From: Tabrizicola sp.
GTDB taxonomy: Bacteria > Pseudomonadota > Alphaproteobacteria > Rhodobacterales > Rhodobacteraceae
NCBI RefSeq assembly: GCF_016792905.1
Contig: NZ_JAEULP010000054.1
Span: 1 to 53,823, forward strand
Length of the DNA stretch: 53,823 nt
Reading direction: 5' to 3'
The first letter of the stretch is position 1; each line of letters starts with the position of its first letter. Shown piece after piece: positions 8,350 through 16,262 of this stretch. The notes under the pieces are model-generated. The model saw only the letters and a program-made list of their open reading frames with translations. It had not been told where the DNA came from and made no database searches. A program made the translations under genes and the position numbers.

Positions 8350-8422
8350 CGCCGGCCCGATGCTCTATCCTTTCTATCACGCACGTCTGCAGCCCGTTTT
8401 CCTGAACTCCCGGAGATCCGAA

Positions 8423-8557
8423 ATGAGTATCGTCCTGTTTCACGGTGGAGGCCTGTCGAAGCAACAGATGGACGGTCTCGCACTTACGCCGAAACGATGG
8501 CGGTTCGTGCTGCCGGGCTGGGCCAGCCGGTTCTTCCGACGTCACCATTTGAAGTGA
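8423..8557 (+). CDS. Possible small basic protein of 44 aa
   Basis: An ATG seven bases after GGAG opens a 44-codon frame ending 16 bases before the next gene. The product is short and basic, begins MSIVLFHGGG and ends RFFRRHHLK. I recognise no family. It could be a true small protein, a leader peptide for the regulator downstream, or chance; the good ribosome binding site is the only positive sign. Confidence 0.3.
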   Translation: MSIVLFHGGGLSKQQMDGLALTPKRWRFVLPGWASRFFRRHHLK

Positions 8558-8573
8558 TGATCCGAGCGCCAAG

Positions 8574-9593
8574 ATGAGCATCCACGCTAAGGGAAATCGT
8601 TTCGACCCTGCGACGCCGGTCATCCCCCGAGGGGTGGCCTTCCTGCGCCTGCCCGGCGCCGTCACCACACGGCATTTCGCCTTCCTCGCGCTGCCGCGCT
8701 TCACGCTTCTGGCTTTCAGCTCGGCCATCGAACCGTTGCGCATCGCGAACCAGCTGACGCAGCAGCCGCTTTACAGCTGGAGCCTGCTCAGCGCGGACGG
8801 CGCGCCGGTGGAAAGCTCTGCCGGGATACGGGTCGAGGTCGACCGCGGGCTCGCCCCCTTGGGACGCGATGCAACCGTCGTCGTCTGTTCAGGCACCGAC
8901 GCATCCCAGGCCGCCGACCTCGGCGTCCTATCTTGGCTTCGAAGCCACCAGCGTATCGGGGGACGGATCGGGGCCATCTGCACCGGCGCCTATACGCTTG
9001 CGCGGGCCGGGCTGCTTGGCGGTCACTCACCCGCTGTCCATTGGGAGAACCAGCCAGCCTTTCGGGAACTGTTCGATGTCGAGCCGCTTCAGCAGATTTA
9101 CTCAATCGGCCCCAAGCACTTTTCCTGCGCTGGCGGCGAGGCGGGCGTCGACATGATGCTTGCGCTCATTGCGAAGGATTACGGCGACCGGCTGGCCGAT
9201 GCAGTGGCCGAGATGTGCCTGCATTTTCGTCGTCGAGAAGCAAGCGTTACGCAGAAGGCGATCTATCCGACTGCGATGGGAGTCCGGCATCCCGGCATCG
9301 CAAAGGTCATAAGCGTGATGAAGGCCAACATCGCGACGCCTCTCGATCAGGGAGAGCTTGCGGACATCTTTGGTCGGACCACACGCCATCTTGAGCGGAC
9401 GTTCAAGTCGATCATGCAGGAGACACCCAAGAGCTATTACCTTGGACTACGCTTGGAAGAGGCGCGGAACCTCCTTTCGGAAACACAACTATCAATCTTG
9501 GAGGTTGCGGTTGCGACTGGCTTCAACTCGCGATCGAGCTTTTCGAAGGCCTATAAGGCGCGCTATGGAAAGAGCCCGTCCAATATTTCGTGA
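8574..9593 (+). CDS. GlxA-type AraC-family regulator (GATase1 domain plus AraC helix-turn-helix)
   Basis: A 339-aa transcription regulator. Residues about 33-205 form a DJ-1/PfpI-like GATase1 domain, with the nucleophile-elbow equivalent GAICTGAYTLARAG. Residues about 240-335 form the AraC DNA-binding domain, with LADIFGRTTRHLERTFK and VAVATGFNSRSSFSKAYKARYGKSP. Known members of this architecture include GbdR (glycine betaine), SouR (sarcosine), CdhR (carnitine) and ArgR (arginine). Because creatinase yields sarcosine, a SouR-like role next to the creatinine importer is reasonable, but it is inference. A second paralogue lies at 49861-50811 next to a betaine importer. Confidence 0.87.
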   Translation: MSIHAKGNRFDPATPVIPRGVAFLRLPGAVTTRHFAFLALPRFTLLAFSSAIEPLRIANQLTQQPLYSWSLLSADGAPVESSAGIRVEVDRGLAPLGRDATVVVCSGTDASQAADLGVLSWLRSHQRIGGRIGAICTGAYTLARAGLLGGHSPAVHWENQPAFRELFDVEPLQQIYSIGPKHFSCAGGEAGVDMMLALIAKDYGDRLADAVAEMCLHFRRREASVTQKAIYPTAMGVRHPGIAKVISVMKANIATPLDQGELADIFGRTTRHLERTFKSIMQETPKSYYLGLRLEEARNLLSETQLSILEVAVATGFNSRSSFSKAYKARYGKSPSNIS

Positions 9594-9700
9594 GCCGGCA
9601 ACCTGTCGGGACCCTCGAACACATTCGTTGGCCGCCGGAAACTGCAGCGCCGCCAAATTCTTTCCATTCTAAGAACTGCCTGAAGTCGGTCAAGCGCAAG

Positions 9701-9733
9701 CGGACTTTGTCCATTTTCGCAAAGGTCCGTTTT
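9701..9733 (+). terminator. Candidate terminator after the GlxA-type regulator
   Basis: CGGACTTTG and CAAAGGTCCG pair with one bulge around a 10-base loop and are followed by TTTT. It lies about 108 bases beyond the stop codon, in the convergent gap with the LysR gene. Confidence 0.5.
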
Positions 9734-9847
9734 GCGACCGTTCGCGAGTAAGAGGCCGATTATCCATCCGGACCTAAGCCGCCGTTGGTCACTCCTGTTC
9801 GAATGACCGCTCCCCGCCCTTCGGTCCTCGCCGCCACTCTAAAGCTA

Positions 9848-10771
9848 TCAGATGCCAACGACCTCGCTACCTTCGCCTTTAACGGTCTCGTGGATCCAGT
9901 CGCTGAATGCGCGTATGGCAGGGCGGTTTTCGGCGGCTTCTGGGTAGAACAGCGCAATCAGCTTCGCCGCTCTCACGCGAAAATCGAAAAGCCGCACTAA
10001 CCTACCAGCGCGGATATCCTGTTCCACCAACGAGCGCATGGCGATGCCGACGCCCTGGCCCTGCATCGCCGCCTCGATCATCATATAGGCGCGCGAGAAG
10101 GACAGCGCCCGTTGCGCCGAGAGGGGGGCGAGGTTTAGAGCGGCCAGCCACTCCTCCCAACTGGCTCCGAAATCGAGGCCCTCCAGCGTGGTGTGCAGGA
10201 TAGGTCGGCCCGACAGATCCTCGGCGCAGCGGATAGGTTGGACGTCCTGGGCCATCCCGGGGGTGCAAATCGGCCAAATCTCATCCTGCAACAGGATTTC
10301 CTGACAGATGCCTGACTGCCGCTCGCGAACGAAGCTGATAGCAATGTCGACGCCGTTGATCACAACGTCGTCGAGGCTGACATAGGAAAGAAGCCGGACC
10401 TCGATATTGGGATGCATGTTGCAGAACTGCCTGAGCCGCGGCGCAAGCCACTTGGCCCCAAAGGAGGGCAACGATCCGATCACCAGCCTGCCCGAAATGT
10501 CGCCGGAGCGGATATTGTCCAGGACGCCCTCAATATTCATAAGTGACTTGCGCACCACCCCGGCAAGCGCCGCACCTTCACGCGACAGGACTAGCCGGCT
10601 GTTCATCCGATGGAACAACTGCGCGCCAAGCTGACTTTCCAGCTGGCTAATCTGCTGGCTGACGGCGCTGCGCGTCAGGAAGAGCTCATCCGCGGCCTTG
10701 GTGAAACTCAGGTAGCGCGAGGCGACCTCGAAGGTTCGCAGCGCGGTCAGCGACAGATGCCGAAGCGACAT
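9848..10771 (-). CDS. LysR-family regulator (GcvA/TrpI-like), divergent from the PfkB cluster
   Basis: A 307-aa LysR-type regulator. The N-terminus (MSLRHLSLTALRTFEVASR) and the helix-turn-helix LTRSAVSQQISQLESQLG place it near the GcvA-like group. The effector domain (about residues 95-295) follows. The ATG at 10771 is preceded on the minus strand by AAAGGGTGGCC; 43 further upstream codons are open but run through the control region and are rejected. It is transcribed away from the PfkB kinase across 232 bp that contain a textbook LysR binding motif. Control of the operon at 11004-18197 is therefore likely. Confidence 0.88.
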   Translation of the reverse strand: MSLRHLSLTALRTFEVASRYLSFTKAADELFLTRSAVSQQISQLESQLGAQLFHRMNSRLVLSREGAALAGVVRKSLMNIEGVLDNIRSGDISGRLVIGSLPSFGAKWLAPRLRQFCNMHPNIEVRLLSYVSLDDVVINGVDIAISFVRERQSGICQEILLQDEIWPICTPGMAQDVQPIRCAEDLSGRPILHTTLEGLDFGASWEEWLAALNLAPLSAQRALSFSRAYMMIEAAMQGQGVGIAMRSLVEQDIRAGRLVRLFDFRVRAAKLIALFYPEAAENRPAIRAFSDWIHETVKGEGSEVVGI

Positions 10772-10880
10772 GGCCACCCTTTCTGACACGGTGTTAACAA
10801 TAATCCTAGACAGCGACGGGGTTCCCGTCCAGCCCAAGCCACGCCGGCCGAACCTTGGCCAAGGCCAGCCCTTCGTACTC

Positions 10881-10895
10881 GTTAGCTTGACTAAC
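10881..10895. promoter_or_regulatory. LysR-type operator GTTAG-N5-CTAAC
   Basis: A perfect inverted repeat whose inner part TTAG-N5-CTAA has the canonical T-N11-A geometry. A further half-site AGTTAGG lies a few bases downstream (about 10902-10908). Position between the divergent LysR and PfkB genes supports regulator binding. Confidence 0.65.
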
Positions 10896-11003
10896 GGCAA
10901 CAGTTAGGTCTTCGCGCTTGTTGCAATCAGCCGGGGGCTGCAAAGTCGGACGAAGAACTGAAGGGCTGCCTGGTGAAAAGGTGGCCGATCGCATGAGGGA
11001 TGA

Positions 11004-11975
11004 ATGCCCAACACCGTAATTAGCGACGGCACCATGGTGTTCTTCGGAAGCCATGCCGTCGATCACTACCTGCTCTGCAGGGCTTGGCCAAACGAGGGCC
11101 AGAAAATCAATGCCGAGCCGACGGGGAGGGTATATGGCGGCATGATCCCAAATGCGGCGACCATCTTTGCGGGTTACGGCGCCCCGCCTATGCTGATGGG
11201 ACCGCTGGCGGACGACGAGGATGCTGATCCCATCTTGGCCGAGCTGGCCCAGGCCGGCATCGACACCCGAAACATCCGCCGCGCGCCCGGGTTCCGTAAC
11301 TCCTATGCCTACAATTTCCTGACCGAGGTCAATCCGGATGAAAAGACGCTTGTCATCGTCGATCCTGGCTATGACTTCGATCCGACCACGGCCGAGAGGG
11401 CAGTGCTGACGGGGGCGAAATTCATCTATTCGACCATCGCCCATCTGCGCCGGATCGTGGGTATCCAAGGTGTGCTGGCCGAGGCGCACGCCCGGGGGGC
11501 GCGGCTTTTCATCGACGTCGAGGCAGAATCCTTCCGTTCGGCCGAGGAAGACTGGTGGGCCTTTTCGGCAGCCGACTTCCTATCGTTCAACGAGGAAAGT
11601 CTTGACAAGTTCCGCGGTACGAAATCCGCAGAGGCGGCGATTGCCGACCTCCTTGCAGCGTCTGGTGCCGAGATCGTCACAACCCTCGGCAAGGGCGGCT
11701 GCGAGGTCGTTTCGCCGACGGGGCGCTGGAGGACGGCTGGGCTCCGAGTGGCAACCGTCGATCCTCTTGGCGCAGGCGATACGTTCAACGCGACATATCT
11801 ATTCGGCCGCAGTCAGGGCTGGTCCATCGAGGATTCGGCGCGCTTCGCCAATCTCGCTGCAGCCCGTTCGACCACCATGACCGGCCCCCGCAGCGGGCGC
11901 GCGACGGTCGGGACTGTGATGGAGTTCTTGGAACATCTCAAACAAACAGGCGCTGCCGCTGCCTGTCCAGCCTGA
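11004..11975 (+). CDS. PfkB/ribokinase-family carbohydrate kinase
   Basis: An ATP-dependent sugar (or nucleoside) kinase of the ribokinase superfamily, 323 aa. It has the family glycine-rich N-terminal lid region (GRVYGGMIPNAATIFAGYG) and the C-terminal signature DPLGAGDTFNAT with the catalytic Asp in GAGD. The phosphate acceptor is not predictable from sequence; ribose, nucleosides and inositols are all used in this superfamily. GAGGGA lies just before the ATG. It is the first gene of a run that continues with a polyamine-type importer, RbsD, an AllA-like cupin and a BtpA/SgcQ protein, pointing to a ribose-like moiety. Confidence 0.85.
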   Translation: MPNTVISDGTMVFFGSHAVDHYLLCRAWPNEGQKINAEPTGRVYGGMIPNAATIFAGYGAPPMLMGPLADDEDADPILAELAQAGIDTRNIRRAPGFRNSYAYNFLTEVNPDEKTLVIVDPGYDFDPTTAERAVLTGAKFIYSTIAHLRRIVGIQGVLAEAHARGARLFIDVEAESFRSAEEDWWAFSAADFLSFNEESLDKFRGTKSAEAAIADLLAASGAEIVTTLGKGGCEVVSPTGRWRTAGLRVATVDPLGAGDTFNATYLFGRSQGWSIEDSARFANLAAARSTTMTGPRSGRATVGTVMEFLEHLKQTGAAAACPA

Positions 11976-12016
11976 CTAGGGCGGCTCATTCAAGCAAACA
12001 GGGAAAGGTATACTAC

Positions 12017-13135
12017 ATGAAGAAGACATCTGTTTTGTCGACGGGGGTGGCTTTCGCCGCTCTAATCGCGACGACCGGCCTAGTCCGCGCTGACGAAGTG
12101 AACGTCACATCGACCGGTGGAGCCTACCAGCGCAGCCAGGAGATGGGGTATGGCGAAGCCTATGAAAAGCTTGGCCACACGATCAACTGGAACGTCTATT
12201 CCGGCGGCCTTGGCGAAATCCGCACACAGGTGGATTCGGGCAATGTCATCTGGGACATCGTCGATGTGAACAGCGCCGAGGCCAATACCGGCTGCGCCGA
12301 GGGCATCTTCGAGAAGATCGATCTGGCCGAGGTCACCGAACCCGCTCCCGATGGCACCACGTTGGACGACTACCAGGTCCAGAGGACCAACGACTGTTCG
12401 GTCGGCACCGTGGTCTACTCTTGGGGGTTCGCCTTCAACAATACCGTGTTTACCGGAGATCAGCCGGCCAAGGTCGCCGATTACTTCGACACCGCGCGGT
12501 TTCCTGGCAAGCGCGGGATCTGGAGCAGCCCGACCCAGGCCATCGAACTGGCGCTGATGGCCGATGGCGTGGCCCCCGGGGATGTCTACAGCTATCTGGA
12601 AGAATCGGGCGATGTCGGAGTGGACCGGGCGCTGGCCAAGCTAAAGTCGCTGCATGACGATCCGAATGGCGGTCTGGTGTTCTGGACTGGCGGAGCCGAG
12701 CCCCCAGAACTGCTGGCCAAGGGCGAGGTCGTCATGTCCACCGGATGGAGCGGTCGCTTCTTCAACGCTGTCGTGACGGAAAACGCCCCGATCACTCAGG
12801 TTTGGGACGGGCAGATCATGGATTTCCAGAACTTCGCGGTGATCAAGGGCACCCCCAATCTGGAGGCGGCAAAAGCCTTCCTGAAATTCGCCACTGCGAC
12901 CGACAACATCGCCGAAACTGCCCGCTACATTCCCTATGCGCCTTGGCGAAAATCGGCAGTGGACAAGATCCTGGCGAATGAGCCCTGGTCCGAAGACGGC
13001 AAGACCTCGGTGGGGCCGTTCCTGTCGACCGCGCCAGATAACATGGCCAACTACCTCGAGATGGGTGTCGACTACTGGCAGAACCATCAGGACGAGGTGA
13101 CCGAGCGCTGGACCGCCTGGAAAGCCGGCCTCTGA
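12017..13135 (+). CDS. ABC transporter substrate-binding protein, PotD-like
   Basis: Periplasmic binding protein of the polyamine type, 372 aa. A Sec signal peptide (MKKTSVLSTGVAFAALIATT, cleavage after VRA near residue 25) precedes a mature start DEVNVTSTGGAYQ. Fold markers include WDIVDVNSAEA and GFAFNNTVF. The closing segment (YWQNHQDEVTERWTAWKAGL) is typical of this branch. It is distinct from the Tat-exported paralogue at 4406. It is followed by a stable intercistronic hairpin and then two permeases. The ligand is unknown; this branch often binds small charged organic compounds. Confidence 0.87.
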   Translation: MKKTSVLSTGVAFAALIATTGLVRADEVNVTSTGGAYQRSQEMGYGEAYEKLGHTINWNVYSGGLGEIRTQVDSGNVIWDIVDVNSAEANTGCAEGIFEKIDLAEVTEPAPDGTTLDDYQVQRTNDCSVGTVVYSWGFAFNNTVFTGDQPAKVADYFDTARFPGKRGIWSSPTQAIELALMADGVAPGDVYSYLEESGDVGVDRALAKLKSLHDDPNGGLVFWTGGAEPPELLAKGEVVMSTGWSGRFFNAVVTENAPITQVWDGQIMDFQNFAVIKGTPNLEAAKAFLKFATATDNIAETARYIPYAPWRKSAVDKILANEPWSEDGKTSVGPFLSTAPDNMANYLEMGVDYWQNHQDEVTERWTAWKAGL

Positions 13136-13148
13136 CCTTAACGGGGCT

Positions 13149-13168
13149 GGGGCGGAGCAATCCGCCCC
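13149..13168 (+). terminator. Intercistronic GNRA-loop hairpin after the binding protein gene
   Basis: GGGGCGGA and TCCGCCCC form a perfect 8-bp stem closed by GCAA, a GNRA tetraloop. There is no U-run. It sits at the same relative place as the hairpin in the creatinine importer operon and likely stabilises the upstream message. Confidence 0.62.
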
Positions 13169-13198
13169 GCCGCCACCCAATCCCCCCGGGAGCGTCCC

Positions 13199-14413
13199 AT
13201 GACCGCACGCCCTTTTCAGACGGCAAGGACCTGGCGCCCAACGCGAGCCTCGGTCATAGGCCTTGGCCTGATCGCACCGCTTGCCCTGCTGGTTCTGGCC
13301 TTTCTGGTCCTGCCGCTTTTCCGCTTCGCCTACCTCAGCGTCGACAACCGAGCCATCGCGCAGGTGTTGTCGCTGACAGCGCAGGCGATGCGCGACCATC
13401 CGGTCGAGGGAGTGCCGGACGATGCGGTTTTCGCCGCCTTCCAGCAGGACCTGGCCCGAGACCCCGAGGGCGTGGCCAAACTTGCAGCAAGACTGAACTT
13501 TTTCGAGGGCGGCTTGAACAGCTTGCTCCGCAAGACCAGCGCCCAGATGGCGACCATCCCGCCGAATCGGGCCGGTTTCATGGCCTTCGACAAGCGCTGG
13601 GGCGAGGAAAAGACTTGGCGCGCCATCGGCTTAGCGACGCATCCCGTCATTCCCGAATACTATCTGAATGCGCTCGACCTGCGCACCGACGAGCCGTCCC
13701 GGCTGCTTTCGATCGAGCCGAAGCCCGAGGGCCAGAGGATCTACTTGCGGCTCTGGGCGCGCACCATCATGGTGGCCTTGTTCGTGGTCAGCGTATGCAC
13801 TCTGGTCGGATATCCGATCGCGCATTTCCTTTCACGCTCCAAGGGCATGGTATTCACCCTTGCCATGGGGCTGGTGATGCTGCCTTTCTGGACGCCGCTT
13901 CTCGCCCGCATCGCCAGCTGGAAGGTGCTGCTGGAATCGAACGGGGTGATCAACAGCCTGCTGGTCGCCAGCGGTCTGGTCAGCGAAGCGGGGCGCCCGC
14001 AGCTTCTGAATAATCTCTTTGCCACCGTGTTGGTCATGTCCTATGTCCTGCTGCCCTATGCGATCCTTCCAACCTATGCGGTGATGAAGCGCGTGCAGCC
14101 CTCACTCTTCAGCGCGGCGCTGACGCTAGGAGCCACCCCGGTCCGGGCTTTCTTCACCGTCTACCTGCCTCAGACGCTGCCGGGCGTGCTGGCCGGCGGC
14201 ATCCTGATTTTCGTGCTGTCCTTCGGCTTCTACCTGACACCGGAACTTGTGGGCGGCCCCAGCGGCAGTCTCATCGGCAACATGATCGCCTACAACTTCT
14301 CGCGCTCGCTCAACTGGGGCCTGGCCGGAGCCCTCTCGACCATGTTGCTCATTGTCATCGCAGCCGCAGCCCTGCTGCTGCGCGCCGTGTCGCTGAAGCC
14401 TTCGGCAAGATAG
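13199..14413 (+). CDS. ABC transporter permease, PotB-like, with long insert after the first membrane helix
   Basis: Inner-membrane importer subunit, 404 aa, about 110-120 residues longer than ordinary PotB. After the first hydrophobic helix (about residues 20-45) there is a hydrophilic stretch to about residue 180, before the next helix (TIMVALFVVSVCTLVGYPIAHFL). By topology the insert should lie in the periplasm. The conserved loop PSLFSAALTLGATPVRAFF is in the usual position. Long PotB variants of this kind recur in alphaproteobacteria. The extra domain may contact the binding protein. Confidence 0.85.
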   Translation: MTARPFQTARTWRPTRASVIGLGLIAPLALLVLAFLVLPLFRFAYLSVDNRAIAQVLSLTAQAMRDHPVEGVPDDAVFAAFQQDLARDPEGVAKLAARLNFFEGGLNSLLRKTSAQMATIPPNRAGFMAFDKRWGEEKTWRAIGLATHPVIPEYYLNALDLRTDEPSRLLSIEPKPEGQRIYLRLWARTIMVALFVVSVCTLVGYPIAHFLSRSKGMVFTLAMGLVMLPFWTPLLARIASWKVLLESNGVINSLLVASGLVSEAGRPQLLNNLFATVLVMSYVLLPYAILPTYAVMKRVQPSLFSAALTLGATPVRAFFTVYLPQTLPGVLAGGILIFVLSFGFYLTPELVGGPSGSLIGNMIAYNFSRSLNWGLAGALSTMLLIVIAAAALLLRAVSLKPSAR

Positions 14414-14423
14414 GGGAAGCACG

Positions 14424-15239
14424 ATGAACCAATTCGTTAAGCTCTGGGTCATCGTCGGCCTTGCCTTTCTGGCGTTGCCGCTTCTAGTCATCGTCCCGCT
14501 GTCGTTCACTTCGGGCCACTACATGGTCTACACACCCGAAATGCTGGCGCTGGAGCCCGATGCCTATTCGGCCCGCTGGTATTCCGAGGTGCTCCACGAC
14601 CGCGACTGGATGCTGGCCCTGAGGAACAGCTTGATCATCGGCCTGTCGGCAGCAGCGCTTTCTACGGTCCTAGGCACATTGGCTGCCCTGGGCTTGTCGC
14701 GGTCGGGAACGCCGGGGCGCAATGTCTGGACGGCGCTGATCCTGCTGCCGCAGATCGTGCCGATCGTTGTGACGGCTGGGGGCATCTACTCCGCCTTTTC
14801 CGACCTGAACCTGATCGGCACCTATGCCGGAGTCATCATCGCCCATACGGTTCTGGCGGCTCCCGTCGCCGTGATCACAATCCGCGCCAGCCTCGAAAGG
14901 TTCGACTGGAACCTCCTCGCAGCCTCCTCAACGCTCGGCGCGGGGCCCTTGCTGACCTTCTGGAAGGTCACGCTGCCGCTGATCCGGCCCGCGATTGTCG
15001 CCGGGGCGATCTTTGCCTTCGCCACCTCGCTGGACGAAGTGGTGGTGATCCAGTTCATCGGCTCCTACGACCAGAAGACGGTGCCGATCCAGATGCTCAT
15101 CGGCCTGCGCGAACACCTTAGTCCGGCCATCCTGGCCGTCGCCAGCATGCTTGTCTGCTTCGCATTGTCGATCCTTGTGCTCAGCGAATTGATGCGCCGC
15201 CGCAGCGAGATCTATGCCCGAAAAACTACCAAGACCTGA
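14424..15239 (+). CDS. ABC transporter permease, PotC-like
   Basis: Second membrane subunit, 271 aa. Hydrophobic segments start at LWVIVGLAFLALPLLVIVP. The EAA-type loop is FDWNLLAASSTLGAGPLLTFWKVTLP around residues 155-180. It starts 10 bases after the preceding permease and ends 40 bases before the chosen rbsD start. Translation of the whole stretch is probably coupled. Confidence 0.86.
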   Translation: MNQFVKLWVIVGLAFLALPLLVIVPLSFTSGHYMVYTPEMLALEPDAYSARWYSEVLHDRDWMLALRNSLIIGLSAAALSTVLGTLAALGLSRSGTPGRNVWTALILLPQIVPIVVTAGGIYSAFSDLNLIGTYAGVIIAHTVLAAPVAVITIRASLERFDWNLLAASSTLGAGPLLTFWKVTLPLIRPAIVAGAIFAFATSLDEVVVIQFIGSYDQKTVPIQMLIGLREHLSPAILAVASMLVCFALSILVLSELMRRRSEIYARKTTKT

Positions 15240-15279
15240 CGGCGCCCTGAACGCGCCCCTGCCCAAGGAAAGAACTCCA

Positions 15280-15717
15280 ATGCGCAAAGGCACATTGCTC
15301 AACGGCCCGCTCACCGCGCTCGTCGGCGATCTGGGTCACTCAGACAAGATCATGATCGTAGATGCCGGTTGGCCGATCCCGGCCGACCTACGTCTGGATC
15401 TGTGCCTGACCCACGGCATCCCTCGCCTGACGCAGGTGTTCGCCACCGTGGCGCAGGAACTGTCGATCGAGCGCGTCATCATTGATGCCGAAATGCAGAA
15501 GCACGGCCCCGAGGTCCACTCCGAAGTGCTGCGCATCATCGCAGCCGCCGGGCAGGATCAGGGCGAAGCGATCACCATCGATTACGAACCGCATGACACC
15601 TTCAAGCACCATGCCAGGTCGGTGAAAGGCATCGTGCGCAGCGGCGAATGCATCCCCTACTGCAACCTGGTCATCGTTGCCGGGCTGGCGTTCACGCCGC
15701 GGGATCGCAGGCCATGA
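15280..15717 (+). CDS. rbsD: D-ribose pyranase, RbsD family
   Basis: Interconverts beta-pyranose and furanose forms of ribose (RbsD/FucU fold); cytoplasmic, usually a ring-shaped oligomer. The 145-aa protein matches RbsD from the start (MRKGTLLNG, LGHSDKIMIVDAGWPIP) to the C-terminal active-site region (DTFKHHARSVKGIVRSGE, PYCNLVIVAG). The catalytic His of LGH and the Tyr/Asn of PYCN are present. I chose the ATG at 15280 after AAGGA, because the open frame further upstream overlaps the permease. The presence of a pyranase implies that a free, ribose-like sugar is released or imported. Its stop overlaps the next start by four bases. Confidence 0.87.
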   Translation: MRKGTLLNGPLTALVGDLGHSDKIMIVDAGWPIPADLRLDLCLTHGIPRLTQVFATVAQELSIERVIIDAEMQKHGPEVHSEVLRIIAAAGQDQGEAITIDYEPHDTFKHHARSVKGIVRSGECIPYCNLVIVAGLAFTPRDRRP

Positions 15718-16262
15718 TCGGAGTCCGCGACATCGGCATCGAGCCGTTGACGGCGTCGGCCGCCGCCGATTTCGGCGCAGCCGTCCTGCCCGACCCCGCC
15801 CGACCGACCAGCACGGGCCCGTGGTGGGCCTGCTGTGAGGGCTGCGTCGGCCTCGGTGACGGGCAGCAATGGCTGGGCTTCGTGCAGGCCGGGGCCGCCC
15901 CGCCCGAGGTGACCGAGATGGAGCGTGAACCGGGAACCGAACTTGTGATCCCGGTCGCGGGGGAAATCGTGCAGATTGTGGCGCACGGGCTGCGCGATGC
16001 GGCGGGCGTTGATCGCCCGGACGGCCGCACCGCCCGTGCCTTCGTCCTGCGGCCGGGGCAGGCGCTGATGATAAACCCTGGGGTCTGGCACGCCGCCGCC
16101 TTCGGCCTGAGCGCCTCGGCTGCGTATTTCTACATCGCCCGACGCCGCAAGGCCGAAGACAGCGAAGGCCGTGGAGGCTGGGTCGCGCTGGCCGAAGGGC
16201 AGGTGCTGCATCCCGGTCCGGGGCGAATGGAGGCAGGTCAGCGGATGGGTGATCGGGAATGA
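15714..16262 (+). CDS. AllA-like cupin (ureidoglycolate lyase family)
   Basis: A 182-aa protein of the ureidoglycolate lyase/AllA-type cupin family. The central IPVAGEIVQIVA strand, FVLRPGQALMINPGVWHAAAF and the following Tyr-rich strand correspond to the cupin barrel, with the GVWH motif typical of AllA. True AllA releases urea from ureidoglycolate. Here no allantoin genes are near and identity with AllA looks low, so a related C-N lyase or isomerase step is possible. It overlaps rbsD upstream and the ATPase gene downstream by four bases each, so it is an integral member of the operon. Confidence 0.68.
   Translation: MIGVRDIGIEPLTASAAADFGAAVLPDPARPTSTGPWWACCEGCVGLGDGQQWLGFVQAGAAPPEVTEMEREPGTELVIPVAGEIVQIVAHGLRDAAGVDRPDGRTARAFVLRPGQALMINPGVWHAAAFGLSASAAYFYIARRRKAEDSEGRGGWVALAEGQVLHPGPGRMEAGQRMGDRE

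Noticed and set aside
13615-14013. Out-of-frame plus-strand frame within the long PotB-like permease
   Set aside because: Shadow of a membrane protein gene; composition rich in His and Arg, no start signal.
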